Assembly (NCBI GenBank): GCA_003242315.1
Contig: QGUY01000041.1
Span: 1-20,034, forward strand
Direction: 5' to 3'
DNA from: Bacteroidota bacterium
GTDB lineage: Bacteria > Bacteroidota > Bacteroidia > Cytophagales > Cyclobacteriaceae
Length of the DNA stretch: 20,034 nucleotides
Each line of letters opens with the position of its first letter. Positions within the stretch are counted from its first letter, which is position 1. The notes under the pieces are model-generated. The model did not search any database and was not told the origin of the DNA. It saw only the letters and a list, made by a program, of their open reading frames with translations. This document shows, in pieces, positions 1 to 7,906 of this stretch. The translations under genes and the position numbers were made by a program.

Positions 1-902
1 GTTTTGGAGCCAATTTTTGGAATTCCCGATCAGAACCCAAAGCGCTTGAGTACATTCGTGTCCTCGTCGCCGAACTCAACCGCATTGCGTCGCACATGAT
101 CGCCATCGGTACATACGGCATGGACATCGGTTCGTTCACGCCGTTCTTTTGGATCATGCGCGATCGCGAACACATTCTCCGGCTTCTTGAATGGGCATCC
201 GGCGCAAGACTTCTTTACAACTATATTTGGATCGGCGGTCTGTATTACGACCTCCCTATTGGTTTTGAAGAACGTTGCCGCGAGTTTGTCAATTATTTCA
301 AACCGAAACTCAAGGAACTCGAAATAGTACTTGTCGAGAATAAGATCTTTGTTGAACGTACCGCGAATGTCGGCGTGCTTCCCCTCGACCTCGCCATCAA
401 CTGCGGTGTTACAGGTCCAATGCTTCGCGCGTCGGGCCTTCGCTTTGATCTCCGCAAGGTTGACGGTTATTCCGTTTACCCGGAATTGGAATTTTCCGTT
501 CCCATAGGCGAAGGAAAGATGGGAACCGTTGGCGACTGCTGGGACAGAACATGGGTACGTTTGGAAGAAATTTATCAGTCGCTGTACATCGTTGAACAAT
601 GCATTGACAGACTTCTGACAGACCACAAGCGAACGCGCGACTTCGATCCGCAGGCTATGGTGCCTAAAAAGATTCGGCCCGCCAAACAGGATTTTTACAT
701 TCGGGGTGAAATGCCAAAAGGGGAATTGGGCTTCTTTTTCCGCGCCGATGGTCGCAGCGACATTCCTTTCCGTTGCAAATGCCGTTCAGCAAGTTTTGTC
801 AATCTTTCAGTGCTGCCAGAAATTGCCCGCGGTGTCCTTGTAGCCGATCTAATCGCCATCCTGGGCTCTATCGACATTGTTCTTGGTGAAGTGGACCGGT
901 GA
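1..902 (+). CDS. nuoD: NADH-quinone oxidoreductase subunit D (NuoD), 3' part, probably frameshifted near the left edge
   Basis: This is the 49-kDa-type core subunit of respiratory complex I, which sits on the cytoplasmic arm and helps form the quinone-binding pocket. The frame open from base 3 reads EYIRVLVAELNRIASH and then ARLLYNYIWIGG, ANVGVLPLD, DGYSVYPE, GTVGDCWDR, EHKRT-like (DHKRT) and the typical C-terminus VADLIAILGSIDIVLGEVDR. It ends at a TGA at 900-902. About 300 codons are present of the roughly 400 expected, so the 5' end lies outside the window. Upstream of EYIRV (base 48) this frame gives family-unlike sequence. The frame starting at base 1 instead reads LEPIFGIPDQNPKR, which resembles the expected segment ending in P-K-R-A-E-Y-I-R-V. 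One base therefore appears to be missing around 39-48. Complex I genes that usually follow nuoD (nuoE and onward) do not follow here. Family assignment is certain; whether the copy is intact is not. Confidence 0.93.
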   Translation, partial: FGANFWNSRSEPKALEYIRVLVAELNRIASHMIAIGTYGMDIGSFTPFFWIMRDREHILRLLEWASGARLLYNYIWIGGLYYDLPIGFEERCREFVNYFKPKLKELEIVLVENKIFVERTANVGVLPLDLAINCGVTGPMLRASGLRFDLRKVDGYSVYPELEFSVPIGEGKMGTVGDCWDRTWVRLEEIYQSLYIVEQCIDRLLTDHKRTRDFDPQAMVPKKIRPAKQDFYIRGEMPKGELGFFFRADGRSDIPFRCKCRSASFVNLSVLPEIARGVLVADLIAILGSIDIVLGEVDR

Positions 903-940
903 CACCCGGATACATTGTTTTCCCTTGACGGGTTTTTGTC

Positions 941-948
941 TATAATTG
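941..948 (+). promoter_or_regulatory. Possible Bacteroidota-type -7 box upstream of the large heme lipoprotein
   Basis: TATAATTG matches the Bacteroidota -7 consensus TAnnTTTG at all but one fixed position. A TTG at 915-917 lies 23 bases upstream, at the long end of the spacing reported for this promoter class. The site is in the 81-base gap between nuoD and the gene starting at 984. The TTGACG at 925-930 is only 10 bases from TATAAT, so the pair is not a sigma-70 promoter of the E. coli type. Weak call. Confidence 0.3.
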
Positions 949-983
949 TTCCTTTGTATCCACTTTCAATTGAATGATTTGAC

Positions 984-3900
984 ATGAACCTCCGCAGTCT
1001 GGTTCTCGCCCTGCCCATTATCTGGATGGCGGCCATTTCCTGTAATCGCGTCCCCAAAGAAACTCCGGTAGCCGTCAAAGCAGATCCTGCAATGGAAGAA
1101 GAGATGGCCAAGACAGTGATGGAAAGCCTCGCCATCGAACTTGCGCCGGGACTCACGATTGACCTCTGGGCATCCGATTCGCTCGCACCAGATCCCGTAG
1201 CGCTCTCGGTAGACGACCTGGGTCGCGTTTACCTTACACGTACCAACCGTCAGAAAAACTCCGAGTTTGACATCCGCGGATTCAGGCACTGGATGACACC
1301 GTCTATCGCTTTGCAATCCGTCGAAGATCGGCGCGCCTTTCTTCGCAGCACCTTTGCACCGGAAAAGAGCAAGGAAAACGAATGGTTAAAGGATTTGAAC
1401 GGCGATGGGTCGCACGACTGGCGCGATCTCGCAGTGGAACAGGAAGAGGTGTGGCGACTGACCGACACGGATGGCAACGGCAAAGCCGATATCTCGGAAC
1501 GTATACTCAAGGATTTCAACGAAGAGATCACTGATGTTGCCGGAGGATTGCTCGTTCGCGATGAAGATGTATTCGTAGGCGTGGGACCAGACCTTTGGCG
1601 GCTTTGGGATACGAACGGTGATGGCGTGCTGGACAAGAAAGTATCCATCAGTCATGGTTACGCCGTTCACATCGGATTCAGTGGTCACGGGATGTCGGGC
1701 ATCGTTGAAGGTCCGGACGGTAAGATATACTGGGGCATCGGTGACATCGGCGCGAATATCACGACACCCGATGGACGACAATTCAAATATCCCAACCAGG
1801 GTATTATCGTTCGATCTAATCCCGACGGCAGCGATTTCGAAGTGTTTGCTGCCGGTCTTCGAAACACGCATGAATTTGTGTTCGATGAATACGGCAACAT
1901 CATCTCCTCAGACAACGATGGTGATCATCCCGGTGAAAGCGAACGTCTTGTTCACATCGTTGAAGGACATGATGCCGGATGGCGCGCCAACTGGCAGTAT
2001 GGCAAGTATACCGATCCGAAAAACAACACGTACAAGGTGTGGATGGATGAAGAGCTGTACAAGCCGCGATGGGAGGGACAGGCAGCCTATATCATTCCGC
2101 CAATCATCAACTATCACAATGGGCCTACGGGTATGGCATATAATCCCGGAACAGCCCTGGGGTCCGAATGGAAGAATACCTTCTTTCTCGTGGAGTTCGT
2201 AGGCAATCCTACGCGCTCTCACATTTGGGCATTTCGACTGGAACCGGAAGGAGCGTCCTTCAAATTGAAGGACGAAAAGGATGTGATCAGCGGAATCCTC
2301 CCGACAGGGATACGCTTTGGTCCTGACGGGGCGCTTTATGTGGCCGACTGGGTGAATGGATGGGGCACAAAGAATTACGGCAGAGTCTGGAAAATTGATG
2401 TGGCTCAGGACAGGAATGACCTGGCCGAACAACGGGCAGAGACGAAAAGACTCATGGCCCTGGACTACAAAAGCCAGTCTGTCGATGTGCTATACGATCT
2501 TCTCTTCTATGGCGATATGCGCATCCGGCAGAAGGCGCAGTTTGAGTTGGCGTCCCGCGCTAAAAGGGGACGTGAGGCTTTCATGAAAGCCATTCAACAA
2601 ACCGACAATCAGCTGGCGAGAATTCACGGCATCTGGGGAATGGGACAACTCATGCGCCAGAACAAAGATTATGGTGATGACCTTCTTGAATTGCTGGACG
2701 ACTCTGACCCCGAAATTATCGCTCAGGCTGCAAAGGTGCTCGGTGATGAGCGGTTCGAGAAAGCCGCCGAATCACTCGTACCGTTACTGCAGCACGACAA
2801 TCCGCGCGTAAAATTCTTCGCCGCGCAGGCGTTAGGACGCATCGCGTACGCACCTGCCATTGAGCCATTGCTGAGAATGATCGATGACAATCGCGACCGC
2901 GATGTGTACATCCGTCACGCCGGTGTGCTCGCGCTTTCGAGGATAGGATTTGCGAAGCCCATGGCTGAACTGGTCAACCATCCCAGCCGTTCGTTGAGAA
3001 TCGCAGCGGTGCTTGTCCTTCGCCGTCTGGCCAGCGATCAGGTTGCATTGTTCCTGAAGGATGAGGATGAATACATCGTCACGGAAGCAGCTCGGGCAAT
3101 CAATGACGACTGGTCTATAGAAGCCGCACTTCCGGCCCTTGCTGAGACTCTGAACGATCCCCGCTTTACTTCCGAGCCGTTATTGCGCCGCGCGATTAAC
3201 GCGTGCTTGCGCGTTGGCGGAACAAAGGAACTTGAAACGCTGGTGGCCTTTGCTCAACGCGAAGATGCGCCCGCGGAAATGCGCGCCGAAGCATTGGCGA
3301 CACTGGCAACCTGGCCGGAGCCGTCAGTCACTGATCGGGTGGACGGAAGATACCGCGGCGTAATAAAGCGCGATCCCGCTGAGGTGATTGCCAAAGTGAG
3401 CGGACCGGCCGGCGCATTACTAAAGAGCAATGTAGAGGAAGTGGCCATCGCCGCAGCTAAGATGATCAGTGAGCTTGGCATACAAGGCTATGAAAATGAT
3501 CTGTTTGCCATGCTTCAGCGTCACCCGTCGTCCGGCATTCGCGTTGCGGCGCTACAGGCACTGCATAAGCTCAGGTTCAGCGGATTGCAGGATGCCGTCC
3601 GCCGCGCCATGGAAGATCGCGATGGATCTGTGCGGACAACCGCGCTGAGCCTGCTGAATGACGTCGAGATGTCCGTGCAGAACCTTCAGGCTGTTGCAAA
3701 TGCCGTATTCCGCCAGGGTACACTCCGGGAGCAACAGGAACTCCTTCGTGCACTGGGTGCAATGGATGCGGCGAAGAGCGGCCCTGTTTTGGAGCCGTTG
3801 ATCCAGCGCGCGGTGAACAAACAACTGTCGCCCGGTGTGACCCTTGATCTTCTCGAAGCGGTTGACTCAACGCGTTCGGAACAGCTGATTGCCAAGGCTG

Positions 3901-4394
3901 CCTCCCTGAGGCCAACGGCTACAACCGGTGTCGCGGCCTTCAGTGAGACGTTGTTCGGCGGCGATGCCAGGCGTGGGCGTATGATCTTCATCCGACATGA
4001 GACAGCACAGTGTGCGCGATGCCACACGGTGGGAGACCCCGGAGCTGAGGTCGGACCTCCGTTAACAGAGATTGGCGACAAGCTTACGCGTCAGCAACTT
4101 CTCGAGGCGCTTATCGAGCCAAGCGCTCGCCTTGCACCTGGCTATGGAATGGTTACGCTCACGTTGAATGATGGACAGACTGTATCAGGAACACTCATGG
4201 AAGAACGTGCCGATCAGTTGATCCTCAAAACCTCCGACGCGGAGCCACTGGTGGTGGCAAAATCCCGCATTAGCAAACGGGAAAACCTGCCGTCGAGCAT
4301 GCCACCTATGGGCACGCTGCTTACGAAGCGAGAAATCCGTGATGTGATCGAGTTCCTTTCTTCGCTGACATCCAAAAGCGCTTCCCGGGAATAG
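984..4394 (+). CDS. Large lipoprotein: Pirellula/Verrucomicrobium-type dehydrogenase propeller, HEAT repeats and C-terminal cytochrome c
   Basis: This 1136-residue protein matches the architecture annotated as 'PVC-type heme-binding CxxCH protein / membrane-bound dehydrogenase'. Residues 1-20 form a lipoprotein signal with lipobox AISC (lipidated Cys20), so the protein is probably anchored facing the periplasm or the outer-membrane surface. Residues about 50-480 form a beta-propeller related to glucose/sorbosone dehydrogenases (GPDGKIYWGIGD, FGPDGALYVADW). This part carries three EF-hand-like acidic loops at residues 137-142 (DLNGDG), 161-166 (DTDGNG) and 209-214 (DTNGDG), probably for calcium. 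Residues about 490-980 are HEAT-like helical repeats (for example AAQALGRIAYAPAIEPLL). Residues about 985-1130 form a c-type cytochrome with CARCH at 1010-1014 as heme site and Met1106 or Met1109 in MPPMG as likely distal ligand. The substrate is unknown; a sugar, polyol or polysaccharide derivative is an inference. No Shine-Dalgarno is visible. The ATG at 984 is the start that gives a complete signal peptide. Confidence 0.88.
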   Translation: MNLRSLVLALPIIWMAAISCNRVPKETPVAVKADPAMEEEMAKTVMESLAIELAPGLTIDLWASDSLAPDPVALSVDDLGRVYLTRTNRQKNSEFDIRGFRHWMTPSIALQSVEDRRAFLRSTFAPEKSKENEWLKDLNGDGSHDWRDLAVEQEEVWRLTDTDGNGKADISERILKDFNEEITDVAGGLLVRDEDVFVGVGPDLWRLWDTNGDGVLDKKVSISHGYAVHIGFSGHGMSGIVEGPDGKIYWGIGDIGANITTPDGRQFKYPNQGIIVRSNPDGSDFEVFAAGLRNTHEFVFDEYGNIISSDNDGDHPGESERLVHIVEGHDAGWRANWQYGKYTDPKNNTYKVWMDEELYKPRWEGQAAYIIPPIINYHNGPTGMAYNPGTALGSEWKNTFFLVEFVGNPTRSHIWAFRLEPEGASFKLKDEKDVISGILPTGIRFGPDGALYVADWVNGWGTKNYGRVWKIDVAQDRNDLAEQRAETKRLMALDYKSQSVDVLYDLLFYGDMRIRQKAQFELASRAKRGREAFMKAIQQTDNQLARIHGIWGMGQLMRQNKDYGDDLLELLDDSDPEIIAQAAKVLGDERFEKAAESLVPLLQHDNPRVKFFAAQALGRIAYAPAIEPLLRMIDDNRDRDVYIRHAGVLALSRIGFAKPMAELVNHPSRSLRIAAVLVLRRLASDQVALFLKDEDEYIVTEAARAINDDWSIEAALPALAETLNDPRFTSEPLLRRAINACLRVGGTKELETLVAFAQREDAPAEMRAEALATLATWPEPSVTDRVDGRYRGVIKRDPAEVIAKVSGPAGALLKSNVEEVAIAAAKMISELGIQGYENDLFAMLQRHPSSGIRVAALQALHKLRFSGLQDAVRRAMEDRDGSVRTTALSLLNDVEMSVQNLQAVANAVFRQGTLREQQELLRALGAMDAAKSGPVLEPLIQRAVNKQLSPGVTLDLLEAVDSTRSEQLIAKAASLRPTATTGVAAFSETLFGGDARRGRMIFIRHETAQCARCHTVGDPGAEVGPPLTEIGDKLTRQQLLEALIEPSARLAPGYGMVTLTLNDGQTVSGTLMEERADQLILKTSDAEPLVVAKSRISKRENLPSSMPPMGTLLTKREIRDVIEFLSSLTSKSASRE

Positions 4395-4401
4395 CGAAGG
4401 C

Positions 4402-4453
4402 AGAAGGCCTACGTGAACGGTCTTGCTTTCCTCCGTACGTTGGGCCTTCTTTT
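4402..4453 (+). terminator. Rho-independent terminator after the large heme lipoprotein gene
   Basis: AGAAGGCC (4402-4409) pairs with GGCCTTCT (4443-4450), ACGT (4411-4414) with ACGT (4437-4440), and ACGG (4417-4420) with CCGT (4433-4436), leaving a 12-base loop and small internal bulges. The T-rich stretch TTCTTTTA begins inside the stem and continues just past it. The structure starts 8 bases after the stop at 4392-4394 and ends before the next ATG at 4471. It therefore probably separates the two redox genes into different transcription units, unless it is only an attenuator. Confidence 0.62.
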
Positions 4454-4470
4454 ACGGGATTTCGAACATT

Positions 4471-6627
4471 ATGAATTCCATTTCGCGGCGCATTCTGGGG
4501 TGTGTGGTTGTTGGCTGCCTGTTCGCAGGTGTCGTCTCGTGTGATTCGGGTGACGAGAGGGAAGGCGACACATGGCGCGTGTACAAGGCAGATGCTGCCA
4601 GTTCCAGCTATTCTTCACTCGCGCAGATCAACAAAGACAACGTTGGACAGCTCGAGATTGCCTGGACATTCGATCCGGCTGATGCACTACCCGGCATGAG
4701 ACTTGGTAAGTATGAATGCAATCCGATCATCATTGACACACTCCTCTATGCCACGTCGGCCCGGCGTCATGTGTATGCCATCGATGCGCGTACAGGGGAG
4801 AAAGTCTGGTCGTTCGATCCGTTCCAGGGTGAACGGGGTGGCGGCAATTGCAGAGGCGTAACGTATTGGGAAAGCGGTAGCGATAAGCGCATTCTTTTTA
4901 CGGCGGATCATTATCTGTACGCAGTTAATGCGTTGACCGGAGAGGCCATTGCTACGTTTGGTGAAAACGGACGCGTTGATCTGAATAAAAATCTCGACAC
5001 AGACAAAGAAGGCGTTTGGGTAATTCCTACTTCGCCGGGAATTATCTGGAAGGACTTGTTCATCATTGGCGGTGAAGTATCTGAACTATATGACGCCGCG
5101 CCCGGACACATCCGTGCTTATGATGTTCGCACCGGTGAACGGAAATGGATCTTTCATACTATACCTCATCCCGGTGAGGAGGGGTATGATACATGGCCGC
5201 CTGATGCCTGGAAATACGCAGGTGGTGCGAACAACTGGGGCGGAATGAGTCTTGATGAGAAACGAGGCATTGTATATGCGCCACTGGGATCACCGACGTA
5301 CGACTTCTATGGTGCTGATCGAAAAGGCCAGAACCTCTTTGGTAATTCCCTCGTCGCGCTAGATGCGAACACGGGAAAGTTGTTATGGTACTTCCAAACC
5401 GTGCATCACGATCTGTGGGATTATGATTTGCCGGCCCCGGCTAACCTCGTCACAATTCGTCGCAGCGGAAAAACTATCGATGCTGTTGCACTTATTTCCA
5501 AGACCGCCTTTTTGTATGTGTTCGACCGCGTAACCGGCGAGCCGGTGTTTCCCATTGAGGAACGTGCTGTGCCGCCCTCGCGTATTCCGGGTGAAGAAGC
5601 GTGGCCCACGCAGCCTTTCCCGCTACATCCGGCGCCTTATGCGCGCCAGGAGATGACGGAAGGAGAGATCAACGACTTGACACCGGCTTTTCGCGATTCA
5701 ATTGTTCATGCGCTTTCATCGCTTCGATATGAAGGTCTTTTTACACCGCCAGATCCGAAAGGGACATTGATGCTTCCGGGAACACGCGGCGGTGCCGAAT
5801 GGGGCGGTGCTGCCTACGATCCGGAATCGTCTGTACTCTACATCAACGCGAATGAGTCGCCAGAGGTAGCGCGTGTTGAACGCGTGAGAAAGAGTGCTCC
5901 AAAGGACAATCAATCGACATATGAACGGGGCAGAGCATTTTACTATCAGAACTGCGCGTCGTGTCACGGTCCGGACAGAGCAGGACAGGAACCACTGTAC
6001 CCCAGCCTGCTCGGAGTGCCTGATCGCCTGTCAAAAGCGCAAGTGTTAACAGTGATCGAGAACGGTTCGGGCAGGATGCCTGCGTTCGCTCCTTTCCTTG
6101 AAGGGAACCGCGACGCGATCATTGCATTTCTTTTTGACATCAAAACTGAGTCGTCGCCTTCCAATAGCATAGCCGTTGAAGAGGATACCACTACGCATTA
6201 TTTCAACACAACGGCGTACGGACACTTTAGTGGACCGAGTCGAAAGCCGGCGATCAAGCCGCCGTGGGGAACGCTCAATGCTATTGACCTTAACACAGGC
6301 GAATACCTCTGGAGACGACCGCTCGGAAATTACCCCGACCTTCAGGCACCCGGCGCTCCTGAAACTGGAATGGAAAACTGGGGAGGACCGATGGTGACTG
6401 GGGGCGGACTTGTCTTTATCGCGGCCACACGTGACAATAAGTTCCGGGCATTTGACAAGAAAACGGGTGATGTCTTGTGGGAAACAGAACTCCCGGGGCC
6501 TGGCTACGCCACGCCAGCGACATATTCCTGCGGCGGTCGGCAATACGTTGTAATCGCGGTATCTGGCAACAGAGAAGATCCTTCGGGTAAGATCATTGCA
6601 TTTGCGTTACCGGAAAGCATCCGGTAA
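4471..6627 (+). CDS. PQQ-dependent dehydrogenase lipoprotein with inserted cytochrome c domain
   Basis: This is a quinoprotein dehydrogenase of the glucose/alcohol dehydrogenase propeller family. It probably oxidises a sugar or alcohol outside the cytoplasm with pyrroloquinoline quinone and passes electrons to its own heme c. The ATG at 4471 (718 residues) is preferred over an in-frame start at 4423, because it begins directly at a lipoprotein signal with lipobox VVSC (Cys24) and because 4423 lies inside the terminator hairpin. Family motifs include GGGNCRGVTYW, the tryptophan-docking-type repeats NNWGGMS and TGMENWGGPMV, QTVHHDLWDYDLPAPANL, and the C-terminal block LVFIAATRDNKFRAFD...GPGYATPATY. 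CASCH at residues 495-499 is the heme site and GRMPAF supplies a likely axial Met. The heme domain is inserted between propeller blades rather than placed at the end. There is no N-terminal five-helix membrane domain like that of E. coli Gcd. The substrate cannot be told from sequence. A perfect hairpin overlaps its stop codon. Confidence 0.9.
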   Translation: MNSISRRILGCVVVGCLFAGVVSCDSGDEREGDTWRVYKADAASSSYSSLAQINKDNVGQLEIAWTFDPADALPGMRLGKYECNPIIIDTLLYATSARRHVYAIDARTGEKVWSFDPFQGERGGGNCRGVTYWESGSDKRILFTADHYLYAVNALTGEAIATFGENGRVDLNKNLDTDKEGVWVIPTSPGIIWKDLFIIGGEVSELYDAAPGHIRAYDVRTGERKWIFHTIPHPGEEGYDTWPPDAWKYAGGANNWGGMSLDEKRGIVYAPLGSPTYDFYGADRKGQNLFGNSLVALDANTGKLLWYFQTVHHDLWDYDLPAPANLVTIRRSGKTIDAVALISKTAFLYVFDRVTGEPVFPIEERAVPPSRIPGEEAWPTQPFPLHPAPYARQEMTEGEINDLTPAFRDSIVHALSSLRYEGLFTPPDPKGTLMLPGTRGGAEWGGAAYDPESSVLYINANESPEVARVERVRKSAPKDNQSTYERGRAFYYQNCASCHGPDRAGQEPLYPSLLGVPDRLSKAQVLTVIENGSGRMPAFAPFLEGNRDAIIAFLFDIKTESSPSNSIAVEEDTTTHYFNTTAYGHFSGPSRKPAIKPPWGTLNAIDLNTGEYLWRRPLGNYPDLQAPGAPETGMENWGGPMVTGGGLVFIAATRDNKFRAFDKKTGDVLWETELPGPGYATPATYSCGGRQYVVIAVSGNREDPSGKIIAFALPESIR

Positions 6628-6630
6628 CGC
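6604..6630. repeat. Perfect 10-bp inverted repeat across the 3' end of the PQQ dehydrogenase gene
   Basis: GCGTTACCGG (6604-6613) and CCGGTAACGC (6621-6630) are exact reverse complements with a 7-base loop. The repeat contains the TAA stop at 6625-6627 and ends 10 bases before the stop of the convergent lipoprotein gene. Neither strand has a T-tract after the stem, so it is not a classic terminator. A role in transcript-end protection or convergent termination is an inference. Confidence 0.5.
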
Positions 6631-6640
6631 TTGCGCTATA

Positions 6641-7240
6641 TCAATCCGGGATGAACGTAAACTCCGGGAAGCCGTACAACTCATACGTTACGTCGGTCAC
6701 CGCGGCGGGCATCTCTGCTGCACTGGTCGATGTGTAACACGCCTCATGTACCAGGATACTTCCCCGGGTAAATGGCACGAAATCGCCTCCACCCGTTTTG
6801 ACGGCGTAATAGTAAGGTTTATTCACGCCTGAATCCCGGGTATTGATACTGATGATGTATTTCTTATTGTCTTCTATGAGCAAGGGCTCAATGTCGTAAA
6901 GCTTTAATATTCCCGGAGCCGTCTGTTCGACGGTCTTCTGCCTGAGAATTTCTTCGGTATCATAGTCCCATATGATAACCCGATAGCTGCCAGGTTCCGG
7001 CATTTTGCTACCCACTTGTGTGATTTTTCCGGGTACCGAAGCAGTGAACAATACACCCAGTTCCCAGGGACCTGATGTGCGGGTGCCTTCCGCCAAATCG
7101 TCGCTTTCCTCCAGGAAGGTCGTGATTGGATTTTCAGGCTCTTTAGGCGTAGGCGTAATTTCCTTATCGTCGTCCTTACAACCTAAGAAGACAGGCAGAG
7201 ATGCCAGTAGCACAAATCGTATCCAGGTTCTCGTTCTCAT
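6641..7240 (-). CDS. DUF4082-like lipoprotein, copy 2 of a tandem pair
   Basis: The product is 199 residues with a lipoprotein signal of about 21 residues ending in VFLGC. It is therefore probably anchored in an envelope membrane. After a short polar linker (KDDDKEITPTPKEPENP) comes one compact beta-rich domain: GPWELGVLFTASVPGKIT, SYRVIIWDYDTEEIL, KKYIISINT, and a C-terminus ending YGFPEFTFIPD. The segments 'ELG..F.A...G.I' followed by a 'V.IWD' strand and a 'Y.IS' strand resemble DUF4082, a carbohydrate-protein-associated beta-sandwich. I make that match from memory of the family pattern, not from a search. It is a clear paralog of the protein encoded just upstream at 7277-7867, with a 36-base gap, so the two are probably co-transcribed. 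The molecular function is unknown. It lies opposite to the redox genes on both sides. Confidence 0.78.
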   Translation of the reverse strand: MRTRTWIRFVLLASLPVFLGCKDDDKEITPTPKEPENPITTFLEESDDLAEGTRTSGPWELGVLFTASVPGKITQVGSKMPEPGSYRVIIWDYDTEEILRQKTVEQTAPGILKLYDIEPLLIEDNKKYIISINTRDSGVNKPYYYAVKTGGGDFVPFTRGSILVHEACYTSTSAAEMPAAVTDVTYELYGFPEFTFIPD

Positions 7241-7276
7241 AGAGCGTAAGCTGGCTTAGTTTGAAGAGCGTTCTGG

Positions 7277-7867
7277 TTAGTCAGGAATAAATGTAAATTC
7301 AGGATAACCGTAGAGTTCATATTTTACTCCTACCACGGTCGATGGAAATTCCGGCCCACTGGTTCCCTTGTAGCAGGCTTCCTGTATAAGTATGTTTCCT
7401 ATCGTGAAAGGCATGTATTCAGCCGCGCCGATCTTGTGCGCGTAATAGAAAGCTTTGTTTACCCCAGATTCGCTGCTATTTATGCTGATAACATATTTCT
7501 TGTTAGGCTCGATAGCTAAAGGCTCTACGTTTGCGAGAGCCAGGGTTCCCGGGGTTGTCTGCTCAACTGTTTTCTGCCTGGTGAGTTTTTGTGTATCCCA
7601 TTCCCAAATTAAGACGCGGTAATTGCCAGGATCCGGCATCTGGGAGCCCAATTGGGTAATCTTTCCGGGCACAGACGCGCTGAATACAACGCCAAATTCC
7701 CAGGGACCCGTCGTCCCCCTGAGAATTTCGAAGCCGGTCACTCCGGCAATAAAAGTTGTTATCGGATTCTCTGATGGCTTTACTACTTCCCTATCGTTAT
7801 TGTCATCCTTGCAGCCAGAAAAGGCCGCTAGACATACGAGTAGTGCAGTTGATATCTTGGTTTTCAT
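7277..7867 (-). CDS. DUF4082-like lipoprotein, copy 1 of a tandem pair
   Basis: The chosen ATG at 7867 gives a 196-residue protein beginning MKTKISTALLVCLAAFSGC, a standard lipoprotein signal with lipobox FSGC. An ATG two codons upstream (7873) is equally possible. The frame stays open to 8002, but that extension would bury the signal peptide. The mature part parallels the downstream copy strand by strand: GPWEFGVVFSASVPGKIT, NYRVLIWEWDTQKL, KKYVISINSSESGVNKAFYYA, and the ending YGYPEFTFIPD. By eye roughly half of the positions are identical, with the linker after the lipid Cys being the most divergent. It is the promoter-proximal gene of the pair and is transcribed divergently from the Tat-signal gene at 8009. 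A sensor, glycan-binding or complex-partner role would be guesswork. Confidence 0.78.
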   Translation of the reverse strand: MKTKISTALLVCLAAFSGCKDDNNDREVVKPSENPITTFIAGVTGFEILRGTTGPWEFGVVFSASVPGKITQLGSQMPDPGNYRVLIWEWDTQKLTRQKTVEQTTPGTLALANVEPLAIEPNKKYVISINSSESGVNKAFYYAHKIGAAEYMPFTIGNILIQEACYKGTSGPEFPSTVVGVKYELYGYPEFTFIPD

Positions 7868-7906
7868 TTCCATGATATATAATGGCAGTCGAGGGTTGAG
7901 GTTTGC

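Noticed and set aside
30..626. Long open frame on the minus strand across nuoD
   Set aside because: It is a shadow frame: the forward frame encodes clear NuoD sequence, and the antisense translation has no recognisable family pattern.
925..946. TTGACG followed by TATAAT resembling a sigma-70 promoter
   Set aside because: The spacing is only 10 bases, far from the 16-18 required, and Bacteroidota use a different consensus.
1618..2432. Overlapping open frames on both strands inside the large heme lipoprotein gene
   Set aside because: The main frame carries uninterrupted propeller motifs here; the alternatives have low-complexity or patternless translations.
4423..4470. Upstream ATG extension of the PQQ dehydrogenase
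   Set aside because: It lies inside the terminator hairpin and would place 16 residues before an otherwise normal lipoprotein signal.
6641..7867. Possibility that the two minus-strand lipoproteins are one broken gene
   Set aside because: Each has its own lipoprotein signal, complete domain and stop codon, and the two align along their full length, so they are paralogs rather than fragments.
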